Part shown: piece after piece, positions 54,258 through 63,740 of the stretch
Position numbering within the stretch: the stretch's first letter is position 1
How the letters are laid out: every line of letters begins with the position of its first letter
Source: Rhynchopus euleeides
Lineage: Eukaryota > Euglenozoa > Diplonemea > Diplonemida > Diplonemidae
Assembly (NCBI GenBank): GCA_963210315.1
Contig: OY723296.1
Span: forward strand, 310,001-374,000
DNA length: 64,000 nt
Reading direction: 5' to 3'
Made by a program: the position numbers and the translations under genes
The notes under the pieces: generated by a model
Databases searched by the model: none
What the model was told of the DNA's origin: nothing
Seen by the model: the letters and a program-made list of their open reading frames with translations, nothing else

Positions 54258-57200
54258 TTTTTTTTTTTTGCGTATCCGTCAGGTGGACCACCGGGTGGGG
54301 AGAGATCCGGTGTGAGGCACTTGGGTCCGTCCAGGTGGGCAGGGGGAACCTGGGGGCGGGGGGCCTCAAAACCCGTCTACCAGTGCCGCTTCTAATCTCG
54401 TCGGTCTTGTCCCAACCACCACCAGCCAGCCCAGAACGCCCTGACGCTGCGACCTCGTCGATTTTTCCGTTTCGCCCATCCGCCCAACTCCGCCAACCCA
54501 ACCAGCCCTACCCTTTCTCCCAGTCAGGGCGGTACTCACACGAGCGGCAAAGCGCTGGGGGAGGGGGGGGGGGGACATCAATAGGGGAGGGGAGGGGAGG
54601 GGAGGGGGGAGGAAGGGAGGGGAGGAAGGGGGGGGGGTTATGTTGTTTCTAACCCAGACCTGCTGTGCAGAGCCCGGGGGAGGGGGTGGCCAGCCCCTGT
54701 CTAACCATTCACAACGGCCACCTGCACACATCTATGAAAGGGGGGGGGGGGGGAAGGTCCCGGGGGGGGGGGGGGGGGGGTGGTGGGGGTGGGGACGCTG
54801 CTCCGCCTACTCGCCCCGCTCCACCTCCGTCTGCAGCTTGCGCATGTAGACGCGCAGGCTGACCCCCGGCTCCCTCGTCTGGTTCCCGGGCTCGGCCTGC
54901 GCGCCCCCTTGCAGGATGCGCGCCTGCAGCCACTCCGCCGCTACGTCACCTGCCACCCTGGGCGAGAGGGGGCAAAGGCCATAGCTGGGGTGGAAGCAGT
55001 GCCTCCACGCCTCGACGGTGCGGGGGATGGCTCCTCCCATCGAGACGCAGGGGGCCATGCCGCGGGCCCGCGCTACCACCCCCTCGGCCCAGACACGGGA
55101 CGCCGCAAGCTCCTGCAGAGCGGGGATGTTCGCCGCGGGCGTCTCGTCGTCCCCGTAGGCGTCGATGGCCTGGAGGTCGTCCTCGGGCTCCCACACGTTC
55201 GCCGGGTCGTCGTCGAACTCCATGGGGCCCGCCGCGTCACCCTGACGCAGCTCCTCCAGGCGTCTCGAGGACGCGGCCGTCCGGCTGCGGCGCTGCCCGT
55301 CCCGGCGGGCCTGCGCGGCGTTGCGCATCATCGTCGCAGCAACCCCCTGGATCCCGCCAGCCCCACCGGGGGCTGTTCCGCCAGAGGTGCCAGAGGGGGC
55401 TGTGTTGAAGGTGTGGGAGCCTCCGCCCTGGCGGCGCCGCGCGGCCTGAGCGGGGCCAGACGGCTGGGCGCCTGCCGCCGTGACCGGAGCCGCAGAGGGC
55501 ACACCAGAGGGGGCTGTGTTTGAGGTTTGGGAGCCTCCGCCCTGGTGGTTCTCTGTGGCCCCCGACCCCGACGGCGGGCACTCTGCATGTTGGGCCTGCC
55601 CCTGCATGGGGGCTGGGGCAGCCCGGGAGGCACTCTCCGCCGGGGGCACGCTGTGGCCGTGGGTCGCGGAGGGCGCACCAGAGGGGGCTGTGTTTGAGGT
55701 TTGGGAGCCTCCGCCCTGGTGCATCTCCACGTCCTGGCCGGGAGCGACCGGCTCCTCCGCCACTTCCTCCTTCACCCGCGTTGGATGGTGCGCAGCCCCC
55801 GACGAGTCGTGCGGGGCACTCGGCTGCCTGGGCCCCATCGGCGTGTCGTGCATGCGGCTCGGGATGGGCTTCCGCCGGCGGGGGCGCGCCCGGGCGGACT
55901 CCAGGACCTCCCGCAGATCCGGGGTGACCGCGGGTTGCTCCGCAGGGTCTGGAGCGTCGACATCCACCGCCACCCGGTCAATGTAGCCTGGGCACCGCTC
56001 ACCCCGCACTGCGCATGACGCGCACACTTTGCGCCAGCATCTGCCACACGCGTGATGCCTCGCGGAGCGGTCGAACGGGCGGCGGCACTTCTCGCACTCC
56101 TCCACCTGGCCCGCCGAGCCCCCCTGACGCACCATCTGCATGGGACTATCACCATCGCACCCCGTGACATCCGCTGCCATCGGCTTCGGGGGAAGACCCG
56201 CCAGGTGCTGACGCATGGGCTCCGGCATAACTAGGGGCACGTAGTGCCCATGTTGCCCCCCCGTCCTCCGCAGACAGTGGGCGTCCACCACTGCACCCGC
56301 ACCTACTGGGGACAGAAGCATCGGCTGGTGGTTGTCGATGAGCACGAGGACGACGCATCTGGTCACGCGCGCAGCCGCCGCCAGGGCGATGAAGTCCGCC
56401 CAGGTGCGCACGTCGTCGCTCCCTGCGCGCATCATCTGCTCGGCCCACTGGTTCGGACCCTCCTCCACCCGCATCCGGAGGTCCGGGTCGCGCATCGCCC
56501 TGCGGACTGCCTCTTGGCGCAGCCACCCGCTGGATTGCTTCACCGATCGGGCACCCAGCGTGGCCAACGCATCAAAAGCACAGTCCCCCACCCGGAACGA
56601 CCACCCGTCCGGCTCGACCAGGCCCAGCCGCGCCTGCTGCTGCAGGGACGACAAGCTCAGCCTCCCGTCCGTCTGGCCGCGCCACTCCAGCAATTGGGCC
56701 AGGGGGTCAGCCGCCACCCCACCCGCCGGCTGCGGGAGGTCCCCCTCCGCGGGGGGAGGCGGCGGGCGTGGGCGGCGGGGAGGGGCAGGTTCGGGTTCAG
56801 GGGTCGGCTCCTCGGGGCCCGCCGCGTCATCCGGGTCACACATGAAATCCTCCGCGTCCATGTGCCCGTCGAAGTGTGGCGCGGGGGCCAGGTCCGTGTC
56901 AGGCGCGAAGAAGTAGTCCGGCTCCACGCCCACCAGCGGATCCGGCAAGACCCGCTCCCGAGTCTGACCAGAGCGCAGGTCCGTGCACAGCGCCCCCCTG
57001 CGGAGCGACGACCGCCCCACCGCCCGCATCAACGGCACCACTATCCGCGCCGCCCAGGAACGAGTGAGCTCGGCCCTGTCCCCCAGCTTGTGGTCCACCG
57101 CGAAGCTGACCAAGTGCCTGAAGAGCCGCACGGCCTCCGGACCCATCCCGCCCGACTGCTCCAGGGCGAACGCGGAGAAGGCGATCTCAACCTCCTGACA

Positions 57201-60200
57201 CCGCGCCCCGTGCTTGCGATGCTTGGATGCTTCAGCCCGCGACGCGGTGTACCCCCGCGCTCTCGCCGCACCCTGCCTCGCAGACTCCGCGCACGTCGAC
57301 CACACGGTCACGTCGATCGCCCGGCCCCGCGACTCACCTATGCCGCACGGGAGGAACACGTCAGCCGGCTTGCCCCCGCCCAAGAGGAGGTGGTTGGGCT
57401 CCAGCTGGGGGCCGAGTCCCGCGTCCCGCGCCAGCCCCAGCACCCCGAGCTTCACCGCGTCGTGGCGCTTGATGCGGTCCGCCGATGCCTGGCAGCTGAA
57501 CACATGGGCGCCCAAGACGTCCATGGCGTCCCCGCACTCGTGGCACCGCGACCCAGGGGCGAAGACGACGAGGCCCAGGCGCAGGCGAGCCGCCACTTGG
57601 TACTCCTCCCTCCCCATCGCAAACTGTTGTTCTGGCGTCACCGTCACCCACGCCCCTGCGCCTGGGAGGGACGCGGACAACTGACGCCCTTTACTCAGCA
57701 CGTCAGCCTCCGCCAGTAGGGTCTCGTGCTGCCGGCTGATGATCGCCAGGGATAGGTCGCGCTGGCGGAGGGGCTCGCCCGGGCGCTTGTGAGGGTCCAC
57801 CCAGTCCGCCTCCGCCACCAGCTCGTTGTGGGCGGTCGCTGCCACGCGCCACGCATCCGCATCCCAACGATATCCGCTGTCCAGCTGCACACATAGGGGG
57901 AAGAAGGAGCTAGCCGCCGCCAAAGCCGCAGCGGTGATGTGGTCCTCCGACCTCCGAATGCCCATACCCCCTAGCCTGACGGGCAGGGCCGCCTGGTCTC
58001 GCGCATCGTCAGGGAGGGTCCCGTCCCTGTCCCCGAGCACAGATGCCAGCACCATCCCGATTTCCTTGTCATACTGGCGAAGGTATTCTCTCCCGGCGTA
58101 CCCAATTGCGCGCATCTGGAAGACCAGCTTGCAGAAGCCTTCACAGTGTCGCAGGAGGGTCATGGCCACTTGCGCGTCTTGGAGGTGGTGAAGCTGGCGC
58201 AGGTTCGGGATGAACTTCTCTCTCAGTTTTGTATCCATCACCCGCTCGCAGAATTCCGCATCCCCCACCGGAGCCCCGAGGAACTCGAAGTTGTGGTGGA
58301 GGAGGTCCATGCGAGTCGCGCGCTCCTTTTCCGTCGCGGCTACATCAAGGCCCGCTCCCCGGAGGCCCTCCACCGAGTGCCCATTCAGCGAGATCACTTC
58401 GCATTTGCGGCGTGCCACCACCAGGCCCAGCTCCGCGCTCCGCCGCTCGAGGATCGCGAACGCGTGGCCGACCGCCCCGGGGGAGCCCATCAGCGTGCCA
58501 TCGTCCAAGTACCACACGCTGCCCTCCACCCCCGGCAGCTTGCCTAGGTCCTCGGTCAGCTGGCGGATGGCCAGGGAGAACAGGAGCGGCCCGAGGGGGT
58601 CCCCCTGCTGTACCCCCCTCTGCGATTCGAGCACTTCGCCACGGTATATCAGGGCTGAGGGCGACGCGTAGCACCACTCGACCCACGCCGACAGCTCCGG
58701 GAGGTCCCGCCTGACAGCATCGATGAACGCCTGCCTGTTAACCATGTTAAAGGCGTTGGCATAGTCGATCTTCAGCAGGACCTTGTCCGCCCCCCTGTTG
58801 CGCGCCGCGAAGTCCTTCACGACCGCCGTGGCCGCCTCCAGTCCGCCGTCCACCGCCACTCCTACTTGCCTCCCCTTCAGGAGGAGCTTCCCAGCCTGTT
58901 CCCTGACGTCTGCGGTGAGGGTTTTGGCCACCAGGCGGCGGAGGGTCTCCCCAACCGCGATCGGGCGGATCCCCGCGTCTGGCTTGGGGAGCGCGACCAG
59001 AGACGCGCCCGCGATGTGCCGGGCCAGCTGCGGGGGGGCCTCGCCTCTGCGCAGGACATTCACCACCGCCGTGAGGGCCGGAAGCACATCCACTCCCTCC
59101 ACCTGGACGAGCTCCCGGAGGTGGTCCGCCCTCAGGCCTGAGGGGCCGGCGCCCGTGCCCCTCGGTAACCCCTTCAGCGCTTTAAACACCTCGGCGGGGG
59201 TGGCATCCGCGGGCACTACCCGCGTCGCCGCGGAGATGGCTGGGCTGTCCGCTTCCGGGTGCATTGCTAGGAGCTTCGCTTTCGTGGCAGGGGTGGCAGG
59301 CGCCAGGCCGGCGCTCCTGGTGCGCGCCATCGCCGCCGAATACCGCCCTTGTCTCGCCGCTTGCACCACCGCTTCCTCGGTCTCCTCCCATGTGGGGGCA
59401 GCCTCCACCCGTCCCGGGCCCGGGGCTTCCGTCCGGGCCCGGCGCCAGAGCTCCGACGCGCGTCCTTCCCGCCAGAGGATGATCGCCTCCTCCCGGGCCC
59501 GCTTCGCCAGCAGCTGCTTCTTCTTCCCTCCACGGTAGGTGCGGAAGAGGGTTTTGGGCACCAAGAGGAGGCGGAGCCACGCCGTGGTGCTCGAACTATT
59601 CGCTGCGACATCCCACAGGGCCTGGCTATAGGCTACCGCCGCCGGGCGGAGGATCGCCCCGGGGACCGACAGCGACACCCCCACTCGCTCCGTGTGGATG
59701 CTCTCAAGGGGAGGGAGGCGACCCGCATCCGCTGCCTCCGCCGCAGAGGGTGCGCGCCTGTTCGGCACCACAGGGGTCGCGCCACGTGGGCGGCACTTCA
59801 CGCAGGAGTCCAAGGAGGTGCTCATTACCTTCGAGCACCACATGCACTTCTTCATGCCCAGCAGACGAAGCGCGCTCGGCGGGAACTCCTCACCCTGGTC
59901 TGCGTGCGCCTGGGCGTGCTTGCGGAGCGTCTCCTTGGACGAATACGGCGTATGCCGGTGGAGAGCCGAGCCCGCGCAGGCCGTGAGGGGGCAGAACCAG
60001 CGGCGACGCACATCCCCCAGGCCCGCCCCTTCTGCCTCCTGGGCACCCTCCCCTAGGGCCGCCGGGCAGGCGTCTCGACACGTGGCTGGGCTGAGGTGGG
60101 CCGGCGCCGCGCTCTCTCGAAGGGCCCTGCGTCGGGCAAGGGGCATGGCCACTCCCTCGTAGTGGTTGCCAGAGAGAGCCACCACCCTGACATCTGCGGG

Positions 60201-62160
60201 GGCTGGCCCCTGCTTCTTAGGGCGCCGCGGGTCCACACGGATTGCCTGACCCCTGCCCTCCTGCACCACCACCACTGACAAGTCCCACGCTCCCGCCGCC
60301 AGGTGCAGCGCGAGGTGGTCCCCATGCGCCGCACCAGCCAGGCCCGCCCGATACTCCTCGACCCGCCTGGCGTCCCCTAACAAGTGAAGCAGTTGAGGTT
60401 TCACCGAGGCGTCCCCTGCACGCCGGGACAGCTCGGAGCGCATGCCCACTATGTCGTCGTGGGAGGGGAGGGCGGCCGTGGGCGTGAGTGCCGCGAAGAG
60501 GCAGTCCCCTGTCGCCTGATTCGGCACCCTGGACCCCCCGAACTGCGACAGGACCTCGTCCACCCCAGTCCAGTCCTCCTCCATCTCCAGGTCCCCACCG
60601 CACAGGTCGCGCGGGCCGAGGAAGAGCGGGGGGCGCTCTGACGTTGCGCACAGGAGGCGGGTCCGTCTCATGGGCTGTACGGAGCGCCACAAGTCCAGGG
60701 TCACCGCGTCCCGCATCTCCGACTCCCGCAGCCGCGCTGCCGTCACGGCCACCTCCACCCCAGCCCAGACGAGACACGCGAGCGACAGGAACCCCAGCCC
60801 CCAGACCCCGCCCGACAGGGCCCCCGCCGACGCCAGGACCGGCAACACCTCTGCCACTCGCTCCGCCCGACTCACCCGACGCAGCGCGTCCAGCCCGGCG
60901 CCGATCCGGTCCTCCGAGCGGCGGACGGAGGCAGGCAGGAGAACCTCCAGGCGCGGCCTGCGGGCCACCCATCGGGATCGCCTGCGGGCCCTCCACGACC
61001 AGCGAGGGAGCCAGCCGCGTCGGTTGGCCAGGCGGCGCTGCCGTACCATCGCCGAGCCCACCAGCACCCACCCGCCCGTCGCCAGCCCGTATGCGGACGC
61101 CGCCACCACTCCTGCCCGTAGATCGCTCGCAGATAGGACCTCGACCCAGAGCGCGCCGGCGGCGATCACGGCCGCCCCGCCCAGGCCCGCCGCCAGCCCG
61201 CACGCCTCCGTGAACCCCGGGAGCACACCCGCCGCCCTGCCCGACACCCTCAGCCAGCGCACCACCCGGCTCACCCGCCCTAGGGCCCAGGAAATGCCCC
61301 GCGCCGCTCTTGATGGGGACAGCCCCGCAGCCAGCAGTACGGGCAGGACCCCCAACCCCCACCACCAGGCCCAGGCCGTCTCTCCCTGTAGTGCGACCCA
61401 CCTAGGCTCCCAGACGAAGACGAACCCCCAGCACGCAGCAGCTGACGAGGCCCAGGCGCGTTCCACCCCGCCCGCCACCACCCAGCAGCACCCTCCCACC
61501 ACCGCTGCTCTCCACGCTTTCGACTGCCCCCACACACTGTGCATCAGCCTCGTCGCCCGTCTCCGCCCGACTGCCCACCAGCCTCGCGCCCGGCACCGAC
61601 TCAGGGCAAATACAGCCGGCCACCAGCTCCAGCCCAGCGTCCCCGCCACCACCACCGCCCACCCAAGAGTCGCCCTTACCCAGCCAACCCCCCAGTACCC
61701 GCCCAGGGGGGGGAGCTCGGGGGAGGGGGGTGGAAAGACATAAGCTGGGAGGGGGGCGCCCGGGACGGGGGGGGGACCACACGACACTCCCTCCCACCAT
61801 CCCCCACAACGCGGGCAGAGCCCATCTCGTCCCCCCCTGTCAGCTATCACGCCGGGGGCGCCGTACTTGGCCCCGCGGGGGCGGCTAAGCGGCTTCCGCC
61901 GCTCCAGAGGCCCTGCGGGCGTGGTCTCTGCAGCGGTGACCGCCGCTGCCTGCTCGGGGGGGGGCCGCGGCCCTTCCGCAGCCGTCGGGGAGTGCCGTTG
62001 GGGGGTGCATGAAGCCGGTGGGTCAGACCGGTGTGCTGTTGTTGGGGGGGGGCCCGTGTGGGCCCCGCCCTCCCCCGGCTCCGCCTGTCCCGGTGCTGCC
62101 GCCGCCGCCGCAGCCGTAGGCAGGCGTAGGCACCAGGTCAAAGGTACCCAGTTTCCATAC
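54258..62160 (-). mobile_element. Long LINE with RLE nuclease and two OTU domains
   Basis: The 3' end is marked by a 12-A run (54258-54269 on the opposite strand) that abuts the interrupted AT-rich repeat. The 3' UTR (54270-54806) is pyrimidine-rich on the sense strand. The 5' end is not defined; it should lie before the AT-rich sequence starting near 62165. Single long ORF, restriction-like endonuclease, no APE nuclease: the CRE/R2/NeSL group by architecture. The open frame suggests a recent insertion. Confidence 0.8.
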
Positions 62161-62282
62161 CCCCCTGGGGTACGGAATTCCGAAATTTCGACATCGTCGA
62201 AAAAAAAATTTTTGGCCAAAAAAAATTTTTTTTTCGCGTGCCTAAACCGAAAATCGGGCCCTCTGGGGTGCCACACCCACAT
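54807..62282 (-). CDS. LINE polyprotein: OTU, zinc finger, RT, RLE, OTU
   Basis: Open for 2491 codons. The first ~45 codons lie in flanking AT-rich DNA; in-frame ATGs at 61544, 60671 and 60584 are alternative starts. By residue of the full frame: ~280-530 contains several hydrophobic, membrane-like stretches. ~585-705 is an OTU-type cysteine protease (GDCLFAAL, SGNHYEGV). ~760-790 is a C2H2-like finger (FCPLTACAG...H...H), with a CxxC pair after it. ~1095-1290 is reverse transcriptase (RPIAVGE, KIDYANAFN, GVQQGDPLGPLLF, YLDDGTL). ~1580-1665 is the restriction-like endonuclease with CHECG...H...C and KPADVFL...AIDVTV. ~1895-2015 is a second OTU-like domain (GDCAFDAL, GQHGHYVPL). ~2062-2095 is a CxxC-rich RING/FYVE-like finger. 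A tail follows with three GGGSQTSNTAPSG repeats. The protein copies its RNA into nicked target DNA. The role of the OTU domains (processing or deubiquitination) is unknown. Confidence 0.85.
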   Translation of the reverse strand: MWVWHPRGPDFRFRHAKKKFFLAKNFFFDDVEISEFRTPGGYGNWVPLTWCLRLPTAAAAAAAPGQAEPGEGGAHTGPPPTTAHRSDPPASCTPQRHSPTAAEGPRPPPEQAAAVTAAETTPAGPLERRKPLSRPRGAKYGAPGVIADRGGRDGLCPRCGGWWEGVSCGPPPVPGAPLPAYVFPPPSPELPPLGGYWGVGWVRATLGWAVVVAGTLGWSWWPAVFALSRCRARGWWAVGRRRATRLMHSVWGQSKAWRAAVVGGCCWVVAGGVERAWASSAAACWGFVFVWEPRWVALQGETAWAWWWGLGVLPVLLAAGLSPSRAARGISWALGRVSRVVRWLRVSGRAAGVLPGFTEACGLAAGLGGAAVIAAGALWVEVLSASDLRAGVVAASAYGLATGGWVLVGSAMVRQRRLANRRGWLPRWSWRARRRSRWVARRPRLEVLLPASVRRSEDRIGAGLDALRRVSRAERVAEVLPVLASAGALSGGVWGLGFLSLACLVWAGVEVAVTAARLRESEMRDAVTLDLWRSVQPMRRTRLLCATSERPPLFLGPRDLCGGDLEMEEDWTGVDEVLSQFGGSRVPNQATGDCLFAALTPTAALPSHDDIVGMRSELSRRAGDASVKPQLLHLLGDARRVEEYRAGLAGAAHGDHLALHLAAGAWDLSVVVVQEGRGQAIRVDPRRPKKQGPAPADVRVVALSGNHYEGVAMPLARRRALRESAAPAHLSPATCRDACPAALGEGAQEAEGAGLGDVRRRWFCPLTACAGSALHRHTPYSSKETLRKHAQAHADQGEEFPPSALRLLGMKKCMWCSKVMSTSLDSCVKCRPRGATPVVPNRRAPSAAEAADAGRLPPLESIHTERVGVSLSVPGAILRPAAVAYSQALWDVAANSSSTTAWLRLLLVPKTLFRTYRGGKKKQLLAKRAREEAIILWREGRASELWRRARTEAPGPGRVEAAPTWEETEEAVVQAARQGRYSAAMARTRSAGLAPATPATKAKLLAMHPEADSPAISAATRVVPADATPAEVFKALKGLPRGTGAGPSGLRADHLRELVQVEGVDVLPALTAVVNVLRRGEAPPQLARHIAGASLVALPKPDAGIRPIAVGETLRRLVAKTLTADVREQAGKLLLKGRQVGVAVDGGLEAATAVVKDFAARNRGADKVLLKIDYANAFNMVNRQAFIDAVRRDLPELSAWVEWCYASPSALIYRGEVLESQRGVQQGDPLGPLLFSLAIRQLTEDLGKLPGVEGSVWYLDDGTLMGSPGAVGHAFAILERRSAELGLVVARRKCEVISLNGHSVEGLRGAGLDVAATEKERATRMDLLHHNFEFLGAPVGDAEFCERVMDTKLREKFIPNLRQLHHLQDAQVAMTLLRHCEGFCKLVFQMRAIGYAGREYLRQYDKEIGMVLASVLGDRDGTLPDDARDQAALPVRLGGMGIRRSEDHITAAALAAASSFFPLCVQLDSGYRWDADAWRVAATAHNELVAEADWVDPHKRPGEPLRQRDLSLAIISRQHETLLAEADVLSKGRQLSASLPGAGAWVTVTPEQQFAMGREEYQVAARLRLGLVVFAPGSRCHECGDAMDVLGAHVFSCQASADRIKRHDAVKLGVLGLARDAGLGPQLEPNHLLLGGGKPADVFLPCGIGESRGRAIDVTVWSTCAESARQGAARARGYTASRAEASKHRKHGARCQEVEIAFSAFALEQSGGMGPEAVRLFRHLVSFAVDHKLGDRAELTRSWAARIVVPLMRAVGRSSLRRGALCTDLRSGQTRERVLPDPLVGVEPDYFFAPDTDLAPAPHFDGHMDAEDFMCDPDDAAGPEEPTPEPEPAPPRRPRPPPPPAEGDLPQPAGGVAADPLAQLLEWRGQTDGRLSLSSLQQQARLGLVEPDGWSFRVGDCAFDALATLGARSVKQSSGWLRQEAVRRAMRDPDLRMRVEEGPNQWAEQMMRAGSDDVRTWADFIALAAAARVTRCVVLVLIDNHQPMLLSPVGAGAVVDAHCLRRTGGQHGHYVPLVMPEPMRQHLAGLPPKPMAADVTGCDGDSPMQMVRQGGSAGQVEECEKCRRPFDRSARHHACGRCWRKVCASCAVRGERCPGYIDRVAVDVDAPDPAEQPAVTPDLREVLESARARPRRRKPIPSRMHDTPMGPRQPSAPHDSSGAAHHPTRVKEEVAEEPVAPGQDVEMHQGGGSQTSNTAPSGAPSATHGHSVPPAESASRAAPAPMQGQAQHAECPPSGSGATENHQGGGSQTSNTAPSGVPSAAPVTAAGAQPSGPAQAARRRQGGGSHTFNTAPSGTSGGTAPGGAGGIQGVAATMMRNAAQARRDGQRRSRTAASSRRLEELRQGDAAGPMEFDDDPANVWEPEDDLQAIDAYGDDETPAANIPALQELAASRVWAEGVVARARGMAPCVSMGGAIPRTVEAWRHCFHPSYGLCPLSPRVAGDVAAEWLQARILQGGAQAEPGNQTREPGVSLRVYMRKLQTEVERGE

Positions 62283-62641
62283 TTTTCGGAAAATTTTCGG
62301 ATTTTTTTGCGATTTTTTTCTGCCTATACGGTGGACTCCAGCGGCCCTAGCGGGAGTCTGGGAGCGGGAGTCTGAGCGGGTGTCAAAGACTCCCGCTAGC
62401 GGGAGTCCAGACTCCCGCTAGGGGGAGTCTGACTCCCCCTAGCGGGAGTCTTTTCACCTATTTTCATCCATTTTTCCCATGATATAGTTACAGTCTACTG
62501 GCGTGGGGGGTAAAATCATGGTGGAAGAGGGATGGGGAGGGGCTTGTTTTGCTTCTGTCAGTTTCCCCGGACTCTGGACTACCTACCTATCCTCCTGGTA
62601 GCGGCTACACCTGCGGAGGTGAGCGGTTAGAATTTGAGGTG
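62163..62641. other. AT-rich island and spacer
   Basis: 62175-62320 is AT-rich with TTTTCGG motifs, similar in style but not identical to the 375-bp repeats. A palindrome cluster follows (see 62388-62451). No gene is seen. Confidence 0.5.
62388..62451. repeat. Two adjacent perfect palindromes
   Basis: 62388-62407 is the perfect 20-bp palindrome GACTCCCGCTAGCGGGAGTC. 62409-62451 is a second inverted repeat with perfect 20-bp arms (AGACTCCCGCTAGGGGGAGT and its complement) around CTG. Further AGCGGGAGTCT motifs occur at 62349-62376. Confidence 0.92.
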
Positions 62642-63397
62642 TCAAAGTGCGGCCATCGCCTGTCGTAGTTGTGTTACACCTTGGGCAAGACAAGCCATCC
62701 TGCAGGCCTCATCTTCTTCGTCAGAACTGTCATCCCCCTCCTGCTGTGCGCGTTGGTCAAGCGTGCTCAAAGTCGCCTCGGATGACACGAATGATGTGAA
62801 AGTCGCCCCCAGCGGGATTGGCATTTTGCACAAGCAGAGCGATAATTTGCGGTGTCCTTCGGGGAACCGGAACAGGAAGTAGGGCGCGCTGATGGGTTCA
62901 ACGAAGTCCTGTGTGTTGCAGTGCACAAACCCCTTCTGCAGCTGTGTCAACTGTGTGCAAAGAACATACACAGCCAATCTATGAGCGTGTCGGGTGTGCA
63001 GACACGGACACAGGATGACTTCTCTATACCCGAGGATCCCGTCCTGCGACAGGTGCGCAACCTTCCAAGGCATGCCCGATGCGCGCCGCTTCTCTTCTGC
63101 CATCGCAAGATCTCTCTCGTAAGTTGCGGAGCTGGCGATTGTAACGGCATCTTTCTTGCGATGTCCGTTCTCTGCTTCTTCAAATTCGTCGTTGTTCTGC
63201 AGAGGCACTGCATCTTCTGGAGCCCACCAATGATGGAGACTGTGTACGTAGGCATTGCGCGTTGATCCCTTTTCGGCATGCTCCATCAACCAGTGAAATA
63301 TATGCCCTGAGATCCGAGCACGCAAGAAGGGAATCCGGGCTGACTCATCCTTGCATCCCCAGAAGCGCCAGGGGATGTCTGCATACCGGAAATGCAT
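62642..63397 (-). CDS. Hypothetical protein, 251 aa
   Basis: Starts MHFRYADIPWRFWGC, five bases after CTCTTTGTCTCCCTTGCAG, the best acceptor in the window. The frame is open 37 codons further upstream, but that part overlaps the pyrimidine tract. The protein is rich in Trp, His and Cys at the start (HIFHWLMEHAEKG), has a charged helical middle (ATYERDLAMAEEKRRASG), then a beta-rich part (APYFLFRFPEGHRKLSL) and an acidic C-terminus (DDSSDEEDE). I do not recognise it. A GTATAG...CACAG pair at ~62959-63038 looks intron-like, but removing it breaks the frame. Confidence 0.65.
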   Translation of the reverse strand: MHFRYADIPWRFWGCKDESARIPFLRARISGHIFHWLMEHAEKGSTRNAYVHSLHHWWAPEDAVPLQNNDEFEEAENGHRKKDAVTIASSATYERDLAMAEEKRRASGMPWKVAHLSQDGILGYREVILCPCLHTRHAHRLAVYVLCTQLTQLQKGFVHCNTQDFVEPISAPYFLFRFPEGHRKLSLCLCKMPIPLGATFTSFVSSEATLSTLDQRAQQEGDDSSDEEDEACRMACLAQGVTQLRQAMAAL

Positions 63398-63402
63398 GAG
63401 GT

Positions 63403-63425
63403 CTGCAAGGGAGACAAAGAGGTAG
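63403..63425 (-). promoter_or_regulatory. Candidate trans-splice acceptor of the 251-aa gene
   Basis: A tract reading CTACCTCTTTGTCTCCCTTGCAG-like pyrimidines ends in GCAG at 63403, five bases before the ATG. It is the clearest pyrimidine-AG signal in the window. Confidence 0.55.
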
Positions 63426-63740
63426 CGGAACAAGCCCTTGTAGGTGTGTCCTGTGACAGGCAAGCACGACCTTCCGGAACTGAGCACCTGTCCCATGCTG
63501 CGACACATTCAGTGCAAGGTTTGTACAGATCTTGTCGAATATTTTTTTGTTGTCTCATCCAGCAGGGGTGGAGCTTGAAATATGGGGTTGCGGGCTGGAT
63601 CGGGTCAGATCGGGTCAGCCAATTTTTTCTTATGGGTTCCCCCCCGGTTCGTCTCAGAGATCAGTGCTCGGGCCCAGCCTCCCGCGAGGTACCGGAACCG
63701 ATATGCAGCCCCGGGCGCGCAAGGACTTGGTTACAAGACA

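Noticed and set aside
62959-63038. Intron in the 251-aa gene (GTATAG...CACAG)
   Set aside because: Removing it puts a stop in frame, while reading through keeps a continuous sensible protein.
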